Shown here piece by piece: positions 7,951 to 11,656 of a DNA stretch of 11,656 nucleotides. The stretch is from Roseicyclus sp. Lineage in GTDB: Bacteria > Pseudomonadota > Alphaproteobacteria > Rhodobacterales > Rhodobacteraceae. The position numbers and the translations under genes were made by a program. Numbering within the stretch: the stretch's first letter is position 1; each line of letters begins with the position of its first letter. The notes beneath the pieces are model-generated. The model was not told the DNA's origin. It saw nothing but the letters and a program-made list of their open reading frames with translations, and did not search any database. The stretch is taken from NCBI GenBank assembly GCA_018401055.1, contig JAGYLB010000099.1:1-11656 (forward strand), read 5' to 3'.

Positions 7951-9405
7951 GATCGCCGCGGCCGCGTGGCTCCCTGAGAGGCAGGCCATCGGAATTCCCG
8001 CCCCCGGATGCGCCCCGCCCCCTGCCAGATAGAGGCCCCTTGAGCCGCGTCCGCGCCGTGGCCGCTGGAACGTTGCCATCATCCCATGTGGGAAAGCCCG
8101 TAAAGGGGAACCGTCCGACCCCGGAAAGGCCCGGTCGAAATCCCCCGGCATGGTCAGTGCCGTGACGTCCGGCGTCGGCGAAAACCTCAGCCCCATCCGG
8201 GCCAGCGCGTCGAATGTATGTGTCTTGCATGTGTAGGCGTCCTCCGGGCGCGAGGGGTGCCCGGGCGGGCCGTTCAGGATGATCTCGAACCGCTCAAGGC
8301 CGGTGGGCGCAGCGCCGCCCCGGTCCTGAGCGCAAACGTAAAGCGTGCCGTCTGCGGGCATGCGCCCGGCGGCCAAATCGTCGAACTCGCGCTGGGATCA
8401 GCGCAGAAAAGACGTTGTGATGCGCCAGATCGACGCTGGCGGGTTCGGCGGCAAAACCCCAGACAAAGGCCGACAGGCTGCGGTCGGCGCACACCCTTGT
8501 GCGGCACGGCCGCGGCAGGGCTGTGGCCCAGATGCCCGTCGACCAGCGCCTTGGGGTCGCCGTTGAACACGATCAGATCGGCGGGCAGGCGGCTGCCATC
8601 CTCCAGATGCACGGCGGTCACCCGGTCGCCCTGTTGTTCGATCCGGGCGGCTTTGGCCCGGAACCGGACCTGCGCGCCCTTGTCCTGAGCCAGTCGACAC
8701 ATCGCCTGCGCCAGCCGGTTCATGCCGCCTTCGACGCGCCAGACGCCGCCCGCCTCCAGATTGCCAGATCAGCGACAGCACGGCGGGGCTACTGTAGGGT
8801 GAGCCGCCGACATAGGTGGCATAGCGCCCAAAAAGTTGCCGCAGGCGCGGATCGCTGAACTGCGCCGCAAGGGTCGCGGCCAGCGTCCGGCCCGGTGCCA
8901 TGGCCGGGATCAGGCCGGGGTTCTTCAGCACATGCGCGGTCAGAGCGGGCAGGCTAGGGCGCGCGGCCTGCATCACCGGACCCTCGAAGGCATCATAGAG
9001 ACGCTTGGCCCGGTCGGAGAATCGCCGGAACTGCCGTTCCCCTTCGGGACCGGCAAAGGCGCGCACGGCGTCGGCGCTTTGTTCGGCGTCGTGAAAAAGG
9101 TCGAGGCTGGATCCATCAGGCCAGTGATGTCGTGCCAGAACTTCATCGGGGATCAGAGTCACGAAATCTGACAGCCGCGCGCCGACATCGGCAAAAAGCG
9201 TCTCGAACACGCGTTTCAGGGTCATCACAGTTGGCCCGATATCGATCGGCCCCGCGGCGCTTCCCCGCGTGCGCATCTTGCCGCCCGGCCCGTCACCCAT
9301 GTCGATGATTGTCACCGCCAGCCCCGCATGGGCCAGCCGCAGCGCCGCCGACAATCCGCCGACGCCAGCGCCGATCACGACGGCTCGGACCGGGGCATCT
9401 GTCAC
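7840..9405 (-). CDS. crtD: Hydroxyneurosporene / methoxyneurosporene desaturase CrtD (about eight frameshifts)
   Basis: CrtD is an FAD-dependent desaturase of the phytoene-desaturase superfamily. It introduces the 3,4 double bond into 1-hydroxy acyclic carotenoids after CrtC. The GTG start at 9405 has a GGGAG ribosome site and gives VTDAPVRAVVIGAGVGGLSA, with the dinucleotide-binding GAGVGG at 12-17. Further blocks are GPGGKMRTRGS, IDIGPTVMTLKRVFETLFAD, YATYVGGSPYSSPAVLSLIW, VEGGMNRLAQAM, SLSAFVWGFAAEP, GLERFEIILNGPPGHPSRPE and the C-terminal FAD block GLYLAGGGAHPGAGIPMACL. Shifts lie at about 8760, 8494-8496, 8407-8410, 8388-8391, 8105-8108, 8083, 8060 and 8036-8039, with a net effect of zero. 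Read to its first stop the protein is 521 residues, and its last 35 or so overlap crtC. The true end may be earlier, near LSDLAST. Confidence 0.92.
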
Positions 9406-9423
9406 GGCAATCTCTCCCACAAG

Positions 9424-9441
9424 TGTCAGTTTATATTGACA
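9424..9441. promoter_or_regulatory. PpsR/CrtJ operator 1, crtD-crtE region
   Basis: The 18-bp sequence TGTCAGTTTATATTGACA fits TGT-N12-ACA exactly, with 5-bp inverted arms (TGTCA/TGACA). This is the consensus for PpsR/CrtJ, the redox- and light-responsive repressor of photosynthesis genes. It lies 18 bp before the crtD GTG and overlaps a possible crtD -10 element. Confidence 0.88.
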
Positions 9442-9460
9442 GTCAAAAGCCATTTGTCCA
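9431..9460 (-). promoter_or_regulatory. Possible crtD promoter
   Basis: On the minus strand TGGACA (9460-9455) and ATATAA (9436-9431) are separated by 18 bp; TATAAA one base further is an alternative -10. The -35 falls in operator 2 and the -10 in operator 1, so repressor bound at both sites would cover it. On the opposite strand a perfect TTGACA (9436-9441) could serve crtE, but I see no good -10 at 16-18 bp. Confidence 0.4.
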
Positions 9461-9472
9461 CTCTAGTTTACA
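9455..9472. promoter_or_regulatory. PpsR/CrtJ operator 2, crtD-crtE region
   Basis: The 18-bp sequence TGTCCACTCTAGTTTACA also fits TGT-N12-ACA, with 3-bp outer arms. It lies 13 bp from operator 1, a centre-to-centre distance of 31 bp or about three helical turns. That allows cooperative binding on one face, as known for CrtJ pairs. Confidence 0.85.
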
Positions 9473-9520
9473 TCAGACCTGTCAACATTGACGGATTCTT
9501 TCCCAATGAAGGGCGCGCGC

Positions 9521-10391
9521 ATGTCTTTGAAACCCCGGATCGAAGCGGCCATCGCCAGTGCAATCCGCCTGGCTCAGGCACGATCTGCCCCGCCCCGTCT
9601 TGCCTCGGCGCTCGATTACGCGGTCAGCCCCGGCGGCGCGCGCATCCGTCCGACCATCTGCCTGTCGGTCGCGATGGCCTGCGGCGATGGCAAACCCGCC
9701 GTGGCAGATGCCGCCGCGACCGCGATCGAGCTGATCCATTGCGCCAGCCTCGTGCATGATGACATGCCCTGTTTCGACAATGCCGACATCCGACGCGGCA
9801 AGCCCTCCGTCCATCGCGCTTACGGCGAACCGCTGGCGCTGTTGGCGGGCGATTCGCTTATCATCATGGCGTTCGAGGTTCTGGCCCGTGCCGCCGCGCA
9901 GGATGCCACCCGCGCCATCGACCTGATCCGCATCCTTGGCGAATCGAGCGGAATGCCTGGCGGCATCTGCGCCGGACAGGGTTGGGAAAGTGAAAGCAAG
10001 ATTGACCTTTCAGCCTACCACCGCGCCAAGACCGGCGCGCTCTTCACCGCCGCGACCCGTATGGGCGCCGCTGCCGCCGGTCAGGAACCGGATGCTTGGA
10101 CCGAACTTGGCGCGCGCATCGGCGAAGCCTTTCAGGTCGCCGACGATCTGCGCGACGCGGCTTGACGACGAGGCGACGCTGGGCAAGCCCGCCCATCAAG
10201 ATGAGATCAACGGCCGTCCCAACGCGGTGTCTGAACTGGGCGTGCGCGGCGCGATCCGGCGGCTCGAAGATATCCTCTCGGGTGCGATTTCCTCGATCCC
10301 GTCCTGCCCAGGCGAGGCGATGCTTTGCGAGATGGTGCGCAAGACCGCCGAGCGCCTGACCCCGGTTCTTCCCGCCCATCATCACGCGTGA
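9521..10391 (+). CDS. crtE: Geranylgeranyl diphosphate synthase CrtE (one frameshift)
   Basis: CrtE is a trans-prenyl transferase that builds C20 geranylgeranyl diphosphate, the first committed precursor of carotenoids and also of the bacteriochlorophyll phytyl tail. The start ATG at 9521 (MSLKPRIEAAIASAIRLAQA) is preceded by AAGGG 7 bp upstream. An ATG at 9506 and a TTG at 9488 lie in the same frame but have weaker ribosome sites. Motifs are GGARIRPTICLSVAMACG, the first aspartate-rich site HDDMPCFDNADIRRGKPSVH, GGICAGQG, YHRAKTGALFTAATRMGA and the second aspartate site QVADDLRDA. The frame stops at 10165. Removing one G at about 10159-10160 restores LDDEATLGKPAHQDE and RPNAVSELGV through the stop at 10391. 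The corrected length is 289 residues, normal for CrtE. It is followed by crtF after 3 bp. Confidence 0.95.
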
Positions 10392-10394
10392 TCC

Positions 10395-11534
10395 ATGGCT
10401 GTGGCCGACCAGACCGACCCTGACCGCCCGCGCCTTCGGGACCGGCTGTATGCATGGAAAACGGGTCTGTTGCGGTCGCGCCGGTTCCAATCTTGGGCCG
10501 CGCGCACACCCGTTGCCGCCCGTATTGCCCGCAAGGATGGCGAGGCGCTGTTCGATCTGGTCGCGGGCTTCCTGCACAGTCAGGTGCTCATGGCGTTCGT
10601 CCAGCTGGATTTGGCCGATCACCTGTCGGCGCAACCGCGCACAGTCGAAGGGCTGGCGCTGCGCACCGGCGTCAACCCCGACCGGATGCGCGTTCTGTGT
10701 CAGGCGGCCGCTGCCTTGGGCCTGATGCAGCGGCAGCGCGACGGGCGTTATGCGCTGGGCCGCTTGGGCGCTGCGCTGCCCGGTATTCCGGGGTTGGCGC
10801 AGATGATCCGTCACCATGACGTGCTTTACCGCGATATGGCTGATCCGGTGGCGTTCTTCCGCGATGCACCTGATACGGAGCTTGCCGCGTTCTGGCCCTA
10901 TGTCTTTGGCGCTGGTGGCCATATCGACCCGGACACGGCCGCCACCTATTCCGAGCTTATGGCGCAAAGCCAGACGCTGGTGGCCGAAGAGGCGCTGCGC
11001 GTTCTCGACCTCAAGGGTATCGAAACGCTGCTGGATGTCGGTGGCGGCACAGGCGCGTTCCTCGCGGCGGTCGGCGCGGACTATCCCGATCTGAACCTCC
11101 ATCTTTTCGACCTGCCGGTGGTCATCGACCCCGCAACCCGCCGGTTTGCCGAGGCCGGGCTAACCGCCCGGACCCAGATCACAGGCGGCAGTTTCCGCAC
11201 CGATCCTTTGCCGACAGGGGCTGACGCGATCAGCCTGATCCGCGTTCTCTATGACCATACCGACGACACCGTCCGCCAGCTTTTGTTCAAGGCGCATGCC
11301 GCATTGCCCGATGGCGGCCGCATTCTCATCAGCGAACCGATGTCGGGCGGCGACCGCCCCGACCGGCCCGGTGATGCCTATTTCGGCCTGTATTGCCTGG
11401 CGATGGGCACCGGCCGCGCGCGCAGCGCCGCCGAGATTTCCGACCACCTCAAGGCCGCTGGTTTCGCCGATATCCGCATCCGCAAGACCGCGCGCCCTTT
11501 CATCACTTCGGTGGTCGAGGCGCGGAAACTGTAA
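10395..11534 (+). CDS. crtF: Hydroxyneurosporene / demethylspheroidene O-methyltransferase CrtF
   Basis: CrtF transfers a methyl group from S-adenosylmethionine to the 1-hydroxyl made by CrtC, giving the methoxy carotenoid. The gene is intact at 379 residues. The N-terminal half (about 45-125) is a winged-helix dimerisation domain typical of O-methyltransferases (ALFDLVAGFLHSQVLMAFVQ, LALRTGVNPDRMRVLCQAAA). The C-terminal half binds SAM: LLDVGGGTGAF at 212-222, LFDLP at 237-241, RVLYDHTDD at 283-291 (where plant-like relatives have a catalytic His) and ALPDGGRILISEPM. It starts 3 bp after the crtE stop and is surely co-transcribed. Downstream lies a second operator pair, in the order crtE-crtF-bchC known from Rhodobacter. 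A gene-specific promoter is not evident. Confidence 0.96.
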   Translation: MAVADQTDPDRPRLRDRLYAWKTGLLRSRRFQSWAARTPVAARIARKDGEALFDLVAGFLHSQVLMAFVQLDLADHLSAQPRTVEGLALRTGVNPDRMRVLCQAAAALGLMQRQRDGRYALGRLGAALPGIPGLAQMIRHHDVLYRDMADPVAFFRDAPDTELAAFWPYVFGAGGHIDPDTAATYSELMAQSQTLVAEEALRVLDLKGIETLLDVGGGTGAFLAAVGADYPDLNLHLFDLPVVIDPATRRFAEAGLTARTQITGGSFRTDPLPTGADAISLIRVLYDHTDDTVRQLLFKAHAALPDGGRILISEPMSGGDRPDRPGDAYFGLYCLAMGTGRARSAAEISDHLKAAGFADIRIRKTARPFITSVVEARKL

Positions 11535-11551
11535 GGAAAAACGGACAGGTA

Positions 11552-11569
11552 TGTCTATTGAGATTGACA
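11552..11569. promoter_or_regulatory. PpsR/CrtJ operator 3, upstream of presumed bchC
   Basis: The 18-bp sequence TGTCTATTGAGATTGACA fits TGT-N12-ACA, with 4-bp arms (TGTC/GACA). It begins 17 bp after the crtF stop codon and ends in the TTGACA that serves as a -35 element. Confidence 0.87.
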
Positions 11570-11591
11570 TAACAAAGTGTCAGGTTAAACT
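11564..11591 (+). promoter_or_regulatory. Sigma-70-type promoter for the gene after crtF (presumed bchC)
   Basis: A perfect -35 TTGACA (11564-11569) is followed after 16 bp by TAAACT (11586-11591), which matches four of six -10 bases. The -35 lies in operator 3 and the -10 in operator 4, so bound PpsR/CrtJ would exclude RNA polymerase. This matches the known layout of the Rhodobacter bchC promoter. Confidence 0.65.
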
Positions 11592-11595
11592 GACA
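11578..11595. promoter_or_regulatory. PpsR/CrtJ operator 4, upstream of presumed bchC
   Basis: The 18-bp sequence TGTCAGGTTAAACTGACA fits TGT-N12-ACA and is nearly fully symmetric (eight of nine base pairs; arms TGTCAG/CTGACA, TTAA centre). It is the best palindrome in the window. It lies 8 bp from operator 3, the spacing known for the CrtJ pair at Rhodobacter bchC. Confidence 0.9.
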
Positions 11596-11656
11596 GTCAG
11601 AATGCCGCAGTGGTGGGATTCTTCCACAACCCACCCCGCGCCACGCCAGGACCACA
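11596..11656 (+). other. 5' leader of presumed bchC, with a possible hairpin
   Basis: This is the end of the window. An inverted repeat GGTGGG / CCCACC (11612-11617 and 11630-11635, 12-base loop) could form a hairpin in the leader. A purine-rich CAGGAC sits at the extreme end and could be a ribosome site for a start just beyond. An ATG at 11602 opens a frame to the edge (MPQWWDSSTTHPAP), but it has no family resemblance that I recognise. Confidence 0.35.

Noticed and set aside
552..9405. Pseudogenisation of the carotenoid and hslVU region
   Set aside because: The conserved motifs are intact in adjacent frames, compensating indels lie close together in crtD, and hslU and crtF are undamaged.
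10044..11102. A 352-codon minus-strand frame opposite crtE and crtF
   Set aside because: It is antisense to two clear carotenoid genes, and its composition is that of a shadow frame.
1..11656. CRISPR arrays, insertion sequences, tRNA or rRNA genes, phage or toxin-antitoxin genes
   Set aside because: I looked on both strands for repeat-spacer patterns, transposase motifs, terminal repeats and tRNA-like cloverleaf signatures, and saw none. The window is nearly filled by ordinary chromosomal genes.

Overview
The window is GC-rich DNA that looks like a phototrophic alphaproteobacterium of the Rhodobacterales (Rhodobacter/Roseobacter type). The evidence is a spheroidene-type carotenoid block (crtC-crtD <- -> crtE-crtF) with the TGT-N12-ACA palindromes bound by PpsR/CrtJ. 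It sits beside housekeeping genes common in this order (fxsA, timA, mltA, smr, hslV, hslU). I could not run a database search, so the genus is not assigned.

Layout. (1) 1-425, minus strand: fxsA, cut by the window edge. (2) 552-2853, plus strand: timA - mltA - smr, with 3-bp gaps between genes. (3) 2850-6947, minus strand, transcribed right to left: hslV - ten-helix membrane protein - hslU - DUF900-type lipoprotein hydrolase. The first three overlap by 4 bp at each junction. (4) 7013-9405, minus strand: crtD then crtC. (5) 9406-9520: divergent control region with two PpsR/CrtJ palindromes. (6) 9521-11534, plus strand: crtE - crtF. (7) 11535-11656: a second pair of PpsR/CrtJ palindromes laid over a promoter. 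This is the arrangement known at bchC, whose coding region would begin just past the window end.

How the genes work together. CrtE makes geranylgeranyl diphosphate, the precursor of carotenoids and of the bacteriochlorophyll tail. CrtC hydrates, CrtD desaturates and CrtF methylates the acyclic carotenoid ends, giving spheroidene- or spirilloxanthin-type pigments. The paired operators would let PpsR/CrtJ repress these genes and the downstream bch genes under oxygen or light. The window crosses one border of the photosynthesis cluster: crtC is followed directly by hslV, and crtA, crtI, crtB and tspO are not seen here. HslV and HslU form an ATP-dependent protease. The membrane protein between them and the hydrolase behind them are co-transcribed partners of unknown role.

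Sequence quality. Eight of the ten genes, all except hslU and crtF (fxsA, intact as far as it is seen, would make eleven), contain one or more single-base frameshifts; I located about 27. In every case the family's expected protein resumes at once in another frame, and the corrected lengths come out as whole codons. This points to uncorrected sequencing or assembly indels rather than gene decay. Each gene is therefore given as one CDS over its full span, with the shift positions listed. I found no clearly undescribed system; the most open question is the membrane protein embedded in the hslVU operon.
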